From: Variovorax paradoxus
GTDB lineage: Bacteria > Pseudomonadota > Gammaproteobacteria > Burkholderiales > Burkholderiaceae_C
Assembly (NCBI RefSeq): GCF_009498455.1
Contig: NZ_CP045644.1
Location: 2,545,001 to 2,609,000, forward strand
Length of the DNA: 64,000 nt
Direction: 5' to 3'
The notes below the pieces were generated by a model. That model did no database searches. It had not been told where the DNA came from and was given only the letters and a program-made list of their open reading frames with translations. This document shows positions 24,878-34,261 of the stretch, piece after piece (position 1 is the stretch's first letter; the number at the start of each line of letters is the position of its first letter). A program made the position numbers and the translations under genes.

Positions 24878-24947
24878 CGAGGATTCGTGAATTCGGCAGG
24901 CTGTTCGGACCGTTCGGTTTCTTTCTTCACTCCCGGAGACAAGCTTC

Positions 24948-25649
24948 ATGATCAACAAGATCGCGCGCTCGGTCGCCGATGCCCTGGCAGGCATCCAAGA
25001 CGGCGCCACGGTGCTCATCGGCGGTTTCGGCACCGCCGGCATTCCAGGCGAACTCATCGACGGCCTCGTCGAGCAGGGCGCCAAGGACCTCACGGTCGTC
25101 AACAACAACGCAGGCAACGGCGAGACCGGCCTTGCGGCGCTGCTCAAGGCCGGCCGCGTGCGCAAGATCATCTGCAGTTTTCCGCGCCAGGCCGACAGCC
25201 AGGTGTTCGACGGCCTGTACCGCAGCGGCAAGCTCGAACTCGAACTGGTGCCCCAGGGCAACCTCGCCGAGCGCATCCGCGCCGCGGGTGCCGGCATCGG
25301 CGCCTTCTTCTGCCCCACCGGCTACGGCACGCAGCTCGCAGGCAACCGCGAGACCCGCGAGATCGACGGCAAGCAGTACGTGCTCGAGTACCCCATCCAC
25401 GGCGACGTGGCGCTCATCAAGGCCGAGCGCGGCGACCGCTGGGGCAACCTGGTCTACCGCAAGGCCGCGCGCAACTTCGGCCCGGTGATGGCCATGGCGT
25501 CGAAGAAGACCATCGCCACCGTGCACGACATCGCCGAGCTCGGCACCCTGGACCCCGAGACCATCGTGACCCCGGGCATCTTCGTGCACCAGGTGGTGCG
25601 CATCGAACGCGTGGCGACCCAAGCCGGCGGCTTCAAGAAGGCAGCATGA
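24948..25649 (+). CDS. pcaI: 3-oxoadipate CoA-transferase subunit A
   Basis: 233-residue alpha subunit. The enzyme moves CoA from succinyl-CoA to 3-oxoadipate, the next-to-last step of the beta-ketoadipate pathway for aromatic breakdown. Family motifs are DGATVLIGGFGTAGIPGELI (about 18-37) and VVNNNAGNGETGLAAL. A good ribosome binding site (GGAGA, 8 bases) precedes the ATG. The stop overlaps the start of pcaJ (ATGA). It begins a five-gene operon divergent from the IclR regulator. Confidence 0.93.
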   Translation: MINKIARSVADALAGIQDGATVLIGGFGTAGIPGELIDGLVEQGAKDLTVVNNNAGNGETGLAALLKAGRVRKIICSFPRQADSQVFDGLYRSGKLELELVPQGNLAERIRAAGAGIGAFFCPTGYGTQLAGNRETREIDGKQYVLEYPIHGDVALIKAERGDRWGNLVYRKAARNFGPVMAMASKKTIATVHDIAELGTLDPETIVTPGIFVHQVVRIERVATQAGGFKKAA

Positions 25650-26293
25650 CCATGGCATATACACGTCGCACCAAGGACCAGCTCGCCGCGCGAGTGGCAC
25701 AAGACATCTTCGACGGCGCCGTCGTCAACCTCGGCATCGGCCAGCCCACGCTCGTGGCCAACCACCTGCCGAAGGGCCGCGAGGTCATCCTGCAGAGCGA
25801 GAACGGCATCCTCGGCATGGGCCCCGCACCCGAGGCCGGCGAAGAAGACTACGACCTCATCAACGCCGGCAAGCAGCCCGTCACGCTGCTGCCGGGCGGC
25901 TCATTCTTTCACCATGCCGACAGCTTCGCGATGATGCGCGGCGGCCACCTCGACATCTGCGTGCTCGGCGCGTTCCAGGTGTCGGCCACCGGCGACCTCG
26001 CCAACTGGCACACGGGCGAGAAAGACGCCATTCCCGCCGTCGGCGGTGCGATGGACCTCGCCATCGGCGCCAAGCAGACGTGGGTCATGATGGATCTGCT
26101 CACCAAGCAGGGCGCGAGCAAGCTGGTGCAGGCATGCACCTATCCGCTCACCGGCATCGGCTGCGTCAAGCGCGTGTACTCCGACCTCGCCACGCTCGAA
26201 TGCACACCGCAGGGCCTGAAGCTCGTCGACACCGTCGAGGGCCTCACCCGCGAAGAACTCGAGACGCTGGTCGGCCTGCCGATCGCCGCCTGA
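25646..26293 (+). CDS. pcaJ: 3-oxoadipate CoA-transferase subunit B
   Basis: 215-residue beta subunit that carries the catalytic glutamate in SENGILGMGP (about Glu51), which forms the CoA thioester. Other family blocks are VNLGIGQPTLVANHLP and GGHLDICVLGAFQVSATGDLANW. The ATG at 25646 overlaps the pcaI stop; a second ATG two codons on (25652) is also possible. Length is normal. It functions as a heterodimer or heterotetramer with PcaI in the cytoplasm. Confidence 0.93.
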   Translation: MTMAYTRRTKDQLAARVAQDIFDGAVVNLGIGQPTLVANHLPKGREVILQSENGILGMGPAPEAGEEDYDLINAGKQPVTLLPGGSFFHHADSFAMMRGGHLDICVLGAFQVSATGDLANWHTGEKDAIPAVGGAMDLAIGAKQTWVMMDLLTKQGASKLVQACTYPLTGIGCVKRVYSDLATLECTPQGLKLVDTVEGLTREELETLVGLPIAA

Positions 26294-26321
26294 TCCGTTC
26301 AACCATTCAGAGACAACAGAC

Positions 26322-27527
26322 ATGACCAATCAAGCCTTCATCTGCGACGCCGTGCGCACTCCCTTCGGCCGCTACGGCGGTTCGCTCAGCAGCGTGCGCA
26401 CCGACGACCTCGGCGCCGTGCCGCTGCGCGCACTGATCGAGCGCAACAAGAACGTCGACTGGCAGGCCGTGAGCGACGTGCTTTACGGCTGCGCCAACCA
26501 GGCCGGCGAAGACAACCGCAACGTCGCTCGCATGTCGGCGCTGCTCGCGGGCCTGCCGATCGAAGTGGGCGGCGGCACCATCAACCGCCTGTGCGGTTCG
26601 GGCCTCGATGCACTGGGCACCGCCGCCCGCGCCATCCGCGCCGGTGAAGCCGGCCTGATGATTGCCGGCGGCGTCGAAAGCATGAGCCGCGCGCCCTTCG
26701 TCATGCCCAAGGCCGAGAGCGCCTTCAGCCGCAACAACGCGGTGTACGACACCACCATCGGCTGGCGCTTCGTCAACAAGCTCATGAAGGCGCAGTACGG
26801 CGTCGACTCGATGCCCGAGACGGCCGAGAACGTGGCCACCGACTACAAGATCGAGCGCGAGGCGCAAGACCTGATGGCGCTCAACTCGCAGCTGCGCGCC
26901 GTGGCCTCGCAGAAGTCCGGCTTCTTCGACGCCGAGATCGTGCCCGTGAGCGTGCCGCAGAAAAAGGGCGACGCCCTCATCGTCAACAAGGACGAGCATC
27001 CGCGTGACACCACGCTGGAGGCGCTGGCCAAGCTCAAGCCCATCGTGCGCCCCGACGGCACCGTCACCGCTGGCAACGCCAGCGGCGTGAACGACGGCGC
27101 CTGCGCGCTGCTGCTGGCCGACGAAGCCAGCGCCGCCAGGCACGGCCTCACGCCGCGCGCCCGCGTGGTCGGCATGGCCACGGCCGGCGTCGCGCCGCGC
27201 ATCATGGGCATCGGCCCGGCGCCCGCCACGCAGAAGGTGCTGGCGCTCACCGGCCTCACGCTCGACCAGATCGACGTCATCGAACTCAACGAAGCCTTCG
27301 CCGCACAAGGCCTTGCCGTGCTGCGCCTGCTGGGCCTGAAGGACGACGACGCGCGCGTGAACATCAACGGCGGCGCCATCGCACTGGGCCACCCGCTCGG
27401 CGCCAGCGGCGCACGCCTGGCCACCACCGCGGTGAACCAGCTGCACAAGGGCGGCGGCCGCTACGCGCTGTGCACGATGTGCATCGGCGTGGGGCAGGGC
27501 ATTGCCGTGATCCTGGAACGCGTCTGA
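26322..27527 (+). CDS. pcaF: 3-oxoadipyl-CoA thiolase
   Basis: 401-residue thiolase that splits 3-oxoadipyl-CoA into succinyl-CoA and acetyl-CoA, the last step of the beta-ketoadipate pathway. The catalytic residues are present: Cys91 (INRLCGSGLDAL), His357 (GHPLGASGAR) and Cys387 (CTMCIGVGQG). The start of the next gene overlaps its stop (TGATG). Context with pcaIJ favours 3-oxoadipyl-CoA over a generic acetyl-CoA acetyltransferase. Confidence 0.93.
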   Translation: MTNQAFICDAVRTPFGRYGGSLSSVRTDDLGAVPLRALIERNKNVDWQAVSDVLYGCANQAGEDNRNVARMSALLAGLPIEVGGGTINRLCGSGLDALGTAARAIRAGEAGLMIAGGVESMSRAPFVMPKAESAFSRNNAVYDTTIGWRFVNKLMKAQYGVDSMPETAENVATDYKIEREAQDLMALNSQLRAVASQKSGFFDAEIVPVSVPQKKGDALIVNKDEHPRDTTLEALAKLKPIVRPDGTVTAGNASGVNDGACALLLADEASAARHGLTPRARVVGMATAGVAPRIMGIGPAPATQKVLALTGLTLDQIDVIELNEAFAAQGLAVLRLLGLKDDDARVNINGGAIALGHPLGASGARLATTAVNQLHKGGGRYALCTMCIGVGQGIAVILERV

Positions 27528-28504
27528 TGGGCCTCGCCCGACGCGACCTGCTGTTGGGCCTGCTGGCGGCGGCGGGCCTGCCCGCGCATGCGCAGCCGAG
27601 CGATGGCAAGCCGATCCGCATCGTCGTGCCCTTCGCGGCCGGCGGCGGCAACGACGTGTTCGCACGCCAGATGGCCAAGGGCCTGGGCGAGGTGCGCAAG
27701 TCGGGCGTCATCGTCGACAACAAGCCCGGCGCGGGCGGCAACCTCGGCACCGAGCAGGTGGTGCGCAGCACGCCCGACGGCAGCACGCTGCTGCTGGGCC
27801 ACACGGGCACCGTGTCGATCAACCCGGCGCTGTACAAGGGCCTGAAGTTCGACGCCCGCAAAGACCTGCTGCCCGTGGCCATGTTCGCGTCGTCCGCGCT
27901 CGTGCTCGTGGCGCCCGCGGCCTCGAAGGTGCGCACCGTGGCCGACCTCGTCAACGAGGCGAAGTCGCGCCCGGGCCTGCTCGACTACGCGTCGAGCGGC
28001 AGCGGCACCGGCGGCCACCTCACGGGTGAACTCTTCGCGCAGCGCACCGGCACGAAGGTCAATCACATCCCCTACAAGGGCACCAACCCCGCGCTCACCG
28101 ACCTCGCAGGCGGGCAGGTGCAGATGATGTTCAGCGTCATCCCGCCCGCGCTCGCGCTGGTCAAGGGCGGGCGTCTGCGCGCCATTGCCGTCACGGGTGC
28201 CAAGCGCCTGCCGTCGCTGCCCGACGTGCCCACCGTGGCCGAGTCGGGCCTGCGCGAACTCGCGGGCTTCGAGAGCACGCTCACCTACGGCATCCTCGCG
28301 CCGCGCGGCACGCCCGATGCGTTCGTGAAGACGCTGTCGGCGCAGATGCTGCAGGTGGCGGGTAGTGCCGAGTTCCAGTCGCGGCTCGACGTGGAAGGCG
28401 CCGTGCCGCTGCTCGGCGGGCCGGCCGACTACGCCGCGCTCATCGCGAAGGAAAGCGCGCTGTGGGCCGGCATCGTCAAGGCCTCGGGCGCGTCGGTCGA
28501 CTGA
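27527..28504 (+). CDS. Bug-family binding protein (pca operon, first)
   Basis: 325-residue periplasmic receptor with a short signal peptide (RRDLLLGLLAAAGLPAHA). Bug-family blocks are IRIVVPFAAGGGNDVFARQ, VDNKPGAGGNLGTEQVVRS and LDYASSGSGTGGHLTGELF. The ATG overlaps the pcaF stop as TGATG, so it is translationally coupled to the catabolic genes. It may therefore bind an aromatic or dicarboxylic acid feeding the pathway. No cognate TctA/TctB permease is present. Ligand unknown. Confidence 0.87.
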   Translation: MGLARRDLLLGLLAAAGLPAHAQPSDGKPIRIVVPFAAGGGNDVFARQMAKGLGEVRKSGVIVDNKPGAGGNLGTEQVVRSTPDGSTLLLGHTGTVSINPALYKGLKFDARKDLLPVAMFASSALVLVAPAASKVRTVADLVNEAKSRPGLLDYASSGSGTGGHLTGELFAQRTGTKVNHIPYKGTNPALTDLAGGQVQMMFSVIPPALALVKGGRLRAIAVTGAKRLPSLPDVPTVAESGLRELAGFESTLTYGILAPRGTPDAFVKTLSAQMLQVAGSAEFQSRLDVEGAVPLLGGPADYAALIAKESALWAGIVKASGASVD

Positions 28505-28562
28505 CCGAGCGGCTCCGCGCTGCACCAACCAATCAACGATTTTTAAACCGGAGACTTCCTTC

Positions 28563-29576
28563 ATGTCCTTCTTCCGTTCGTCGCTCTCGCGTCGCGCCAT
28601 TGCCGCGGCCGCGCTGGCCCTGACCGCCGGCGGCCTGTTGCCGCTGACCGCTTCGGCACAGCAACAAGCTGCGGCCTTCCCGACCAAGCCCGTGCGCATC
28701 ATCACGCCGTTCCCGGTCGGCGGTGGTCCCGACGGCGTGGCCCGCCTCGTGGCCGACAAGCTCTCGCGCGCCTGGGGCCAGCCCGTGGTGGTCGAGAACC
28801 GCCCGGGCGGCAACGGCTTCATCGCGATCGACGCCTTCAAGCGCGGCGCCAAGGACGGCCACGACATCGTCGTGCTCGACAACGTGCACCTGGCCGCGTA
28901 CCCGGCGCTGTTCAAGAAGCTGCCCTACGACGCATCGAAGGACTTCGACGCGCTGCTGCCGCTGTTCAAGACCTACTTCTTCTTCACCGTCGCCACCAAC
29001 AGCAAGTACAAGACCGTGGGCGACCTCATCGCCGACGCCAAGGCCAACCCCGGCAAGCTCGACTACGGCTCGTGGTCGGTCGGCAACCCGGTGCACCTCG
29101 GCTCGGAGCTGTTCGAGTCGGCCACCGGCACGCAGATGGAGCACATCATCTACAAGGAAACCACGCAGCTGTACACCTCGGTCGCCACGGGCGAGCTGGC
29201 CTTTGCGTTGGGCAGCAGCGCCACCGCCGGCCCGCTGCAGCGCGCCAATAAGCTGCGCTTCCTGGCCGTGGCCGCGCCCCAGCGCAACGCCGCCTTCCCC
29301 GACGTGCCGACCGTGAGCGAATCGGGCGGCCCGAAGGGCTTCGAGGTGATCGGCTGGAACGCCATCGCCGTGCCGAAGGGCCTGCCCGCTTCGGTGACGG
29401 AGAAGATCAAGCGCGACATCGAAAAGGGCCTGGCCGAACCCGACGTGCTAGAGAAGTTCAAGAGCTTCGGCTACGAGCCGTTCCCGACCACGCGCCCGCA
29501 GTTCGACCAGTTCGTGGCGACGGAAACGAAGCGCTTCACCGACGTGATCCGCAAGGCGAACGTGTCGCTGGACTGA
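28563..29576 (+). CDS. Bug-family binding protein (pca operon, second)
   Basis: 337-residue receptor with a classical signal peptide (RRAIAAAALALTAGGLLPLTASA). Bug-family blocks are FPTKPVRIITPFPVGGGPDGVAR, VVVENRPGGNGFIAIDAF and LDYGSWSVGNPVHLGSELF. A strong ribosome binding site (CGGAGA) precedes ATG 28563. It is the last gene before a clear terminator, so it belongs to the pca transcript. It differs enough from the gene before it that the two are likely to bind different ligands. Confidence 0.87.
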   Translation: MSFFRSSLSRRAIAAAALALTAGGLLPLTASAQQQAAAFPTKPVRIITPFPVGGGPDGVARLVADKLSRAWGQPVVVENRPGGNGFIAIDAFKRGAKDGHDIVVLDNVHLAAYPALFKKLPYDASKDFDALLPLFKTYFFFTVATNSKYKTVGDLIADAKANPGKLDYGSWSVGNPVHLGSELFESATGTQMEHIIYKETTQLYTSVATGELAFALGSSATAGPLQRANKLRFLAVAAPQRNAAFPDVPTVSESGGPKGFEVIGWNAIAVPKGLPASVTEKIKRDIEKGLAEPDVLEKFKSFGYEPFPTTRPQFDQFVATETKRFTDVIRKANVSLD

Positions 29577-29609
29577 TTGCTTGCGCTCGGCTCAGCAGCC
29601 GCAACGAAC

Positions 29610-29638
29610 AAGGCACCCGCGAGGGTGCCTTTTCTTTT
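29610..29638 (+). terminator. rho-independent terminator of the pca operon
   Basis: Perfect 7-bp stem GGCACCC-gcga-GGGTGCC (29612-29629) followed by TTTTCTTTT, 33 bases after the last Bug gene. Confidence 0.9.
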
Positions 29639-29783
29639 GGGCGCGTCGGTGCCGCGCGTGGCGTGAAAGAGTGTGCTGTGCGAATGTCACATGTTACGCA
29701 CGGATACGCGCGTGGGTAGACCGCCTACCGCACGCACTGACAGAGGGGAAGCAACTCCTTGTCGGGTAGGCCGCTCCCATTTC

Positions 29784-29799
29784 AGGGTACCCCCTTGCA
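29784..29799 (+). promoter_or_regulatory. candidate sigma-54 promoter of the autotransporter
   Basis: AGGGTACCCCCTTGCA has GG and GC exactly 10 bases apart and a perfect TTGCA at the -12 element; the -24 element matches only at GG. A GTTAC motif lies about 87 bp upstream. It leaves a leader of about 125 bases, similar to that proposed for flp. Confidence 0.35.
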
Positions 29800-29937
29800 G
29801 GGATACGCGTAACCGCCACCCGTTCTTACATTTTTGACTTGCCAATCCGAAATCGTCGCCGTGTGGATGCGCAAGCCATTGCCGCTGCACACGGATTCCA
29901 ACCTGCTCAGTCAGTGAACGAAGAGGGAGTTGAAGCC

Positions 29938-32900
29938 ATGAATCAGATCTTCCGAACCTTGTGGAATCCCACTGCGGGCACCTGGGTGGCCGCGCCGGAA
30001 ATCGCGCGCGGCCATGCGCGGTCGTGCGGCGGGGGCGGCGTGCGCGTGGTGGCGGCTGCGGTGTCAGCGGCGGCCCTGTGGGTCTGCGTCGTGCCGGTGC
30101 TCGCGGCCGGCGGCGCGGGCGGCCAGCCGGTCGGCGCCACGTCGCTGAACGCGGGCGCGGGCGGCAGCGACGGCACGGGGGGCAGCGGCGGGTTCAATGA
30201 CAACACGGTCAATGCATTCGGCGGCGCGGGCGGATCGTCGACGCCGGGCGGCGTCACGGCAGGCGCCGACGCCAACATCGGCAGCTTCCCCGGTGCCACG
30301 CCGGGCACCGGCGGTGCGGCCGGCACCGCCAGCATGCCCACCGGTCCCGGCGCGTTCCAGGGCGACGCCGGTGGCGCGGGCCAGTCGCAAACCGGTGACG
30401 CGGCCAACGGCAACGGCTATGGCGGGGGCGGCGGCGGTGGCTTCCAGGGCGCGTCGATCGCCAACAACGTGGCCAACTCGTCCGACAGCTACACCGGCGG
30501 TGCCGGTGGCGCGGGCGGCAACGGGTACTGGGCGGCCGGCGGCGGGGGTGCCGGCGGCTACGGCTCGATCCTCATCGGGCCGCTCGGCAGCTACACGGCG
30601 ACGGGGTCTTCCACGGGCGGCGCAGGCGGCAATGGCGGCGACGCCTTCTCGCAGGCCGGCGGCGGCGGCAGCGGGGGCGGCGGGTTCTACCTGAACGCGA
30701 CCAACCCGGGGCTCAGCTTCAACAACTCCGGCTCGCTCACGGGCGGTGCCGGCGGCGCCGGCGGGGCCGAATTGCTGCCCGCCCGTTCCAACGCCTCGGG
30801 CGGCGGGGGCGGCGCAGGAGGCATCGGCGCGACGCTCGCGGGCGTTGCGGTCACCGTCGGCAACAGCGGTTCGATCACGGGCGGCGCCGGGGCGCTGGCG
30901 GCGCGGCCGGCGGCGGTGCGGGCGGCACCGGCTCACCGGGCGCCGGCGGCGACGGCGGGCGGGCCTCGCATCGACCGGCGCGGGCGCAACCATCACCAAC
31001 ACCGGCACCATCGCCGGTGGGGCGGGCGGCGTCGGCGGGGCCAGCAGCAACGGCGGCCCGAGCGGTGCCAATGGGGTGGGCGGCGTCGGGGTAACGGGCG
31101 CGAGCCTTGCCATCGTCAACGGCGGAACCATCGCGGGCGGCCTGGGCGGCGACGGCGTCACGCGCGCCGCGGCGGTCGCCTTCACGGGCGGCGCCAACAG
31201 CCTCACGCTGAACACCGGCTCGTCGATGACGGGCGCGATGTCGATCGGCGCGGGCGCGACCGCCAGCGTCGTCGCGGGCGCCGCTGGCCTCAGCGTCAAC
31301 AACGCCCTGCTGCTGGGCGGCACGGGCACCATCGACACCAACGGGAACGATTTGGCGTGGACCGGTGCGATCTCTGGTGCCAGCGATCTCGTGAAGATCG
31401 GCGCGGGCGTGCTCACGCTGAGCGGTGCCGACACCCATGCGGGCGCGACCAACGTGGCGGCGGGCACTTTGCGCGCGGGCGCGGCCAACGTGCTCAGCAG
31501 CGTGAGCCCCTTCACCGTGGCCACCGGCGCGACGCTCGACCTGGCCGGCAACAACCAGACCCTCGCGTCGATGGCGAACAGCGGCACGGTGTCGCTGGTG
31601 GGCGCGGTGCCCGGCACCACGCTCACCGTCAACGGCCCGTGGGTGGGCAACGGCGGCACGCTGCGACTGGGTACCGCGCTGGGCACCAGCGCGAGCGCGA
31701 GCGACCGGCTGATCCTGAGCGGCGCCACCGCCGTCGCCAGCGGTACGACGAATGTGCAGATCACCAACCTGGGCGGCCTGGGCGCGCTCACCACCGGCAA
31801 CGGCATCGAGGTGATCAGCGCGATCAACGGCGCGACCACCACCGCGCAGACGACCAAGAGCGCGTTCCTGCTGGCCGGCACGCACGTCGATGCGGGTGCC
31901 TACGAGTACCGGCTGCATGCGGCCGACGCCACCGGCGCGGGCGAGAACTGGTACCTGCGCTCGACCACCGCGCCCGTCCCGCCCGTGCCGCCCGGCACGC
32001 CGCCTGCCGGCGGTGGCGGCACAGGCACTGGCGGCACCGGCGGCGTGCCCGTGCTCCTCGTGCCCACCTACCGCGCCGAAGTGCCGCTCTACGCGGCGCT
32101 GCCCGAGCAGCTGCGCCAGTCCAGCCTCGCGATGCTCGGCAACCTGCACCAGCGCATGGGCGACAACCTGGTCACGGGCGCGAACACGGCCACGCCCGCG
32201 CAGGGCTACCGCCAGGCCTGGGGCCGCATCATCAGCACAGAGCGCACCATCGCGCAGGGCGGCACCGTGAGCCCCACGAGCAAGGGGCGCCTCACGGGCT
32301 TCCAGGCCGGCACCGACCTGTGGGCCAACCCAAACTGGCGCACGGGCGTGTACGTCGGCCAGCTCGACGGCGACATGCGCGTGAACGGTTTTGCCAGCGG
32401 CCTCGCAAACCTCGGCGTGGGCACCAACAACCAGAAGAGCGAATACCTGGGCGCCTATGCCACCTGGAAGCACGCCAGCGGCGTGTACGTCGATGGCGTG
32501 CTGCAGGCCGGCCGCCACCGCTACACGGCCTCGCCCGCAATGGGCTTCTCCCGGGGCGGCAAGGGCAACAGCCTGCTGGCGTCCATCGAGGTGGGGAAGC
32601 CGATTCCCATTGCGCCCAACTGGACCGTCGAGCCGCAGGTGCAGCTGGTGCACCAGCGGGTGAGCCTGGGTGACACGGGCATCTCCGGCGCCCTCGTGCA
32701 GCAGAAGAGCGACAACGGCTGGCGGGCACGCGCCGGCGTGCGCGTGAAGGGCGAGTTCGTCACCAGCGCCGGGCTGCTGCAGCCTTATGCGCGGGTCAAC
32801 TTCTACCGCAGCAGCAGCGGCACCGACGTCACCCGCTTTGTCGGCCCGGCCGGTGTCACGGACATCGCGACGCGCACCGGCGGCAGCAGCACCGAGCTGG

Positions 32901-33037
32901 CGGCAGGGGCCACGCTGCAGGTGGCCGAGAACACGAGCGTGTATGTGGAGCTGGGCAAGCTGTGGGCGGGCTCCGGCGGCGACGCGCGCGTCAAGAGCGG
33001 GGTCAATGCGAGCGTCGGCGTGAAGATGCGCTGGTGA
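29938..33037 (+). pseudogene. Gly-rich autotransporter (type V secretion), two frameshifts
   Basis: The gene starts at ATG 29938 with an extended signal peptide region (MNQIFRTLWNPTAGTWVAA, then IARGHAR) and a hydrophobic signal. These are typical of very large autotransporters and TPS proteins. A Gly/Ala-rich passenger with GGAGG and NSGSITGG-type repeats follows. From about 31170 come PATR-like repeats (SDLVKIGAGVLTLSGADTHAGATNVAAGTL), then a Pro-rich linker near 31975-32035. A C-terminal autotransporter barrel (from about 32070) ends VGVKMRW with the required terminal aromatic residue. The frame changes twice: from the ATG frame at about 30890-30911, and again at about 30962-30968. Each change is equal to loss of one base in a GC run. 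Without them the protein would be about 1030 residues. As written, translation from the ATG runs in the wrong frame and ends at 32673. Sequencing error is quite possible. Confidence 0.8.
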
Positions 33038-33057
33038 TCTCGTGCGCCGGGCGGCGT

Positions 33058-33480
33058 CTACGCATGTCGCCGCACGACAGCGTGGAGCGTGCGCACGTGC
33101 GTCTCGCTCGACGGCTGCGCAGGCGACGGCCGTCCCCACCCCTGCGGCAGTTCATGCAGCACGGCGTTCGCATCGAGCGAGCGGATCGCGACCGACGTGT
33201 CGGCCGGAATCCGTCCCTGCGCCACCATCGCCTCGTAGCGCAACGCGCACACGCGCAGGAACGACGCGAAGTTGCCGACCTCGCCGCGCGCCGCCACCAG
33301 CTCGTCGTACAGCCGCTCGATGAGCTGCACCACGGCCATGCCGTCGCGCTGCGCGATCTCTTCGAGCACCTGCCAGAACAGGTTCTCGAGCCGGATGCTG
33401 GTGACCACGCCGTGCAGCCGCACCGAGCGCGTGCGCGCGTCGTAGCTTTGCGGATCGGCGCTGATGAAGACTTCGCACAT
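33058..33480 (-). CDS. ribbon-helix-helix domain protein (RHH_4 type)
   Basis: 140-residue cytoplasmic protein. The N-terminal half (MCEVFISADPQSYDARTRSV, then RLHGVVTSIRLENLFWQVLEEIAQRDG) matches the RHH_4 family, whose members carry a ribbon-helix-helix DNA-binding fold. The C-terminal third is Pro/Ser-rich and unconserved. AGGAG at good spacing supports the ATG. It lies downstream of the PfpI gene on the same strand. The target is unknown; no toxin partner is next to it, so an antitoxin role is not supported. Confidence 0.7.
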   Translation of the reverse strand: MCEVFISADPQSYDARTRSVRLHGVVTSIRLENLFWQVLEEIAQRDGMAVVQLIERLYDELVAARGEVGNFASFLRVCALRYEAMVAQGRIPADTSVAIRSLDANAVLHELPQGWGRPSPAQPSSETHVRTLHAVVRRHA

Positions 33481-33555
33481 GGGCCATCTCCTTTGCGAGC
33501 GTGGATGAGTCGGGGCGACGCGGCACTGTAGCGCCGCCCACGCGCTTTCGTCCGA

Positions 33556-34134
33556 TCAGTGTTCGATGCGCGTGCCGAGCACCACCAGGAACTGCGACAG
33601 CCACGCCGGATGCGCCGGCCAGGCCGGTGCGGTGACGAGGTTGCGGTCGGTCACGGCCTGGTCGACCGGGATGCCCATGTACTCGGCACCGGCCAGTTCC
33701 ACCTCGACCTGGCAGGCCGGATACGCCGACACCTTGCGGCCCTTGATGAGGCCCGTGGCCGCGAGCAGCTGTGCGCCGTGGCAGACGGCGGCCACCGGCT
33801 TGTCGGTCGCGAGGAAGTGGCGCGCGATCTCGACCACGCGGGGGTGCATGCGCAGGTACTCGGGCGCGCGGCCACCGGGGATCACGAGCGCGTCGTAGGC
33901 CTCGGGGCGCACGTCGTCGAAGGTCGCGTTCAGCGTGAAGCGGTGACCCGGCTTCTCGCTGTAGGTCTGCGCGCCCTCGAAATCGTGGATGGCGGTGTGC
34001 ACCCAGTCGCCGGCCTTCTTGTCGGGCGCCACCGCATGCACGGTGTGGCCGACGGCCAGCAGGGTCTGGAACGGCACCATGGTTTCGTAGTCTTCGGCGT
34101 AGTCGCCGCAGAGCATCAGGATCTTGCGAGCCAT
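33556..34134 (-). CDS. DJ-1/PfpI family protein
   Basis: 192-residue protein with the class I glutamine amidotransferase-like fold. The nucleophile elbow is AVCHGAQLL with Cys118-His119, and [16 protein letters not shown] (about 80-95) is the family's other signature. The nearby acidic residues DYAEDYE (11-17) include the Glu that usually contacts the Cys. Family members act as glyoxalase, deglycase, chaperone or peptidase, and these cannot be told apart here. AAGGAG precedes the ATG. It lies 127 bases after the ABC permease gene and may be read from the same promoter. Confidence 0.85.
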   Translation of the reverse strand: MARKILMLCGDYAEDYETMVPFQTLLAVGHTVHAVAPDKKAGDWVHTAIHDFEGAQTYSEKPGHRFTLNATFDDVRPEAYDALVIPGGRAPEYLRMHPRVVEIARHFLATDKPVAAVCHGAQLLAATGLIKGRKVSAYPACQVEVELAGAEYMGIPVDQAVTDRNLVTAPAWPAHPAWLSQFLVVLGTRIEH

Positions 34135-34261
34135 CGGGTTTGTCTCCTTCGGATGAGGTGGTGCGAAACCGGCCGGCGCAGGGTGCGCGCCAGCCGTCGC
34201 CGCATTATTCGAAGGGGGAGGGCGCAGCGGGTAGCAGCGGGCTGTGATGCCGCTGCGGTCG

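Larger units (their letters stand above)
29577..29937 (+). other. 361-bp gap before the autotransporter gene
   Basis: No gene is seen. It holds the terminator of the pca operon, one GTTAC (29693-29697) and one GTAAC (29809-29813), and a -24/-12-like sequence (29784-29799). The GAGGGAG ribosome binding site of the autotransporter lies at about 29923-29929. An in-frame ATG at 29839 exists, but the conserved N-terminus begins at 29938. Confidence 0.55.

Noticed and set aside
30100..30900. Gly-rich repeats as a CRISPR-like or satellite array
   Set aside because: The repeats are degenerate GGC/GGT codon runs without constant spacers; they encode the Gly-rich passenger of the autotransporter.
33058..33480. 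Toxin-antitoxin pair based on the ribbon-helix-helix protein
   Set aside because: The neighbour is a PfpI-family protein of normal length, and no small toxin-like gene overlaps or abuts it.
34205..34260. GCAGCGG / CCGCTGC stem as terminator after the MalG-like permease
   Set aside because: The stem is not followed by T residues, and the PfpI gene downstream could be read from the same transcript.
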